Source: Bacillota bacterium
Lineage (GTDB): Bacteria > Bacillota > Clostridia > Christensenellales > Aristaeellaceae
Direction of reading: 5' to 3'
Length of the DNA: 7,298 nucleotides
Assembly: GCA_023392395.1 (NCBI GenBank)
Contig: JAEVZE010000327.1
Span: 1 to 7,298, forward strand
The notes under the pieces were generated by a model. The model had not been told where the DNA came from, ran no database searches, and saw only the letters and a program-made list of their open reading frames with translations. The position numbers and the translations under genes were made by a program. Positions 6,485 to 7,298 of this stretch are shown here, in pieces (position 1 is the stretch's first letter; each line of letters opens with the position of its first letter).

Positions 6485-7298
6485 ATGAAGTATAAGGAAA
6501 AACGCCTGACTCTGTTGGTTTTCGTTGTGCTGCTGTTTCCGCTCTTGGCTGGTTGCCTGTCGGCACAGGCATCCGGTAACATCCTGCGGGACATGAACAC
6601 GCCCAAAACCATTATCGCGGTGGAAACCGGCACGATTGCGGAGAAAGCGATCAAGGCATTATTGCCCGAGGCAAGTTACGTCTACGTCAACACCCCTTCG
6701 GACGGCTATGTCTCCGTCCAGACAGGCAAGGCCGACGCGTTTGCGGGCGATCTGGTCATCTTCGACTGCGCGCTTCGCGAGGGGCTTAAAGGCTTAAAGG
6801 CTCTGGACGAAACAATCGGCGAGGACGGAAAGGTTGCCGTGGGCATCAGCCCGGTCAGTCAGATTCCCGATCTGGGGAACATGATCAACAAATTCCTTGC
6901 GGAGATGGAGACGCAAGGGGTTCTGGACGATATGTATCAGCGGTGGGTGATCGACGGGGACTATACCCTGCCGGAGATTGCGGCGCCGAAGAATCCGTCC
7001 TATACCGTCAAAATCGGTACCACCGGGCTTCTGGAGCCCTACACCTTTTACAGCGGCACAGAGTTGACCGGCTATGAGATGGAGATGATGCGCCGCTTCG
7101 CCCTATGGGCCAATGTCCAGATAGAAGTGCTGACCTATGACTGGGGCGGGATCATCCCCGCCTGTACCGCCGGAAAAGTGGATTGCATCATGAGCAATCT
7201 CTTTGATACCGACGAGCGGGACGAAACCATCGGCTTTTCCAATCCCTATATCCGGGTGACCTCCGCCCTCATTGTGCCGGATACGCAGTCGGCGTCCT
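6485..7298 (+). CDS. Amino-acid-type solute-binding lipoprotein, tandem SBP family 3 domains (3' partial)
   Basis: The frame is open from ATG 6485 to the window edge (271 codons) with no stop. The N-terminus is a clear lipoprotein signal: basic start, hydrophobic core, lipobox LAGC with Cys24. Residues ~41-157 resemble only the second lobe of a family 3 solute-binding domain (ETGTIAEKA, QTGKADAFAGD, then a final GVLDDMYQRW at ~145-154). From Tyr173 a new domain begins in the canonical way (VKIGTTGLLEPYTFY, TGYEMEMMRRFA) and continues to the ligand-carboxylate Arg245 in TDERDETIGFSNPY. It should capture an amino acid or related solute outside the membrane for an ABC importer. The missing part could end the domain or continue into a permease or signalling module. 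The AAAGG at 6465-6469 lies 15 bases before the ATG, farther than usual, but an in-frame TAA at 6473-6475 rules out a start farther upstream. Confidence 0.88.
   Translation, partial: MKYKEKRLTLLVFVVLLFPLLAGCLSAQASGNILRDMNTPKTIIAVETGTIAEKAIKALLPEASYVYVNTPSDGYVSVQTGKADAFAGDLVIFDCALREGLKGLKALDETIGEDGKVAVGISPVSQIPDLGNMINKFLAEMETQGVLDDMYQRWVIDGDYTLPEIAAPKNPSYTVKIGTTGLLEPYTFYSGTELTGYEMEMMRRFALWANVQIEVLTYDWGGIIPACTAGKVDCIMSNLFDTDERDETIGFSNPYIRVTSALIVPDTQSAS

Overview
The window looks like a chromosomal stretch from a GC-rich, Gram-positive-type member of the Bacillota (Clostridia-like). The reasons are strong GGAGG-type ribosome binding sites, a YesM/YesN-type two-component pair whose regulator carries an AraC output domain, and two consecutive predicted lipoproteins (a NagZ-type glycosidase and a family 3 solute-binding protein). 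I cannot name a genus. Coding DNA is GC-rich throughout, while the 498-bp divergent intergenic region at about 4024-4521 is visibly richer in A+T.

Layout. (1) Bases 1-3075, plus strand: a membrane sensor histidine kinase cut at its 5' end, overlapping by 17 bases a 514-residue response regulator with an AraC/XylS-type DNA-binding domain. (2) Bases 3076-3168: a short convergent gap with an almost perfect 28-base hairpin. (3) Bases 3169-4023, minus strand: an alpha/beta hydrolase of the proline iminopeptidase (S33) type. A plausible promoter and a perfect 9+9 bp inverted repeat lie upstream of it. (4) Bases 4164-4521: a non-coding stretch with only small repeats. (5) Bases 4522-6426, plus strand: a complete two-domain GH3 beta-N-acetylglucosaminidase (NagZ/YbbD type) with an export signal. 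(6) Bases 6485-7298, plus strand: the first 271 residues of a lipoprotein carrying a half-domain followed by a second, canonical start of a family 3 amino-acid-binding domain. It runs off the window.

How the genes may work together. The histidine kinase and regulator form one signalling unit. In this family such pairs usually control a nearby carbohydrate uptake or degradation locus, and their target may lie outside the window. The glycosidase and binding protein are co-directional with a 58-base gap and probably share a transcript. Together with the divergent peptidase-like hydrolase they suggest salvage of cell-wall fragments: surface removal of N-acetylglucosamine, peptide trimming, and uptake of the amino acids released. 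That link is inference from neighbourhood and family knowledge only.

I found no evidence for a mobile element, CRISPR array, tRNA, rRNA or defence system. The two most unusual items are the half-lobe architecture of the last protein and the operator-like repeat in front of the hydrolase gene.
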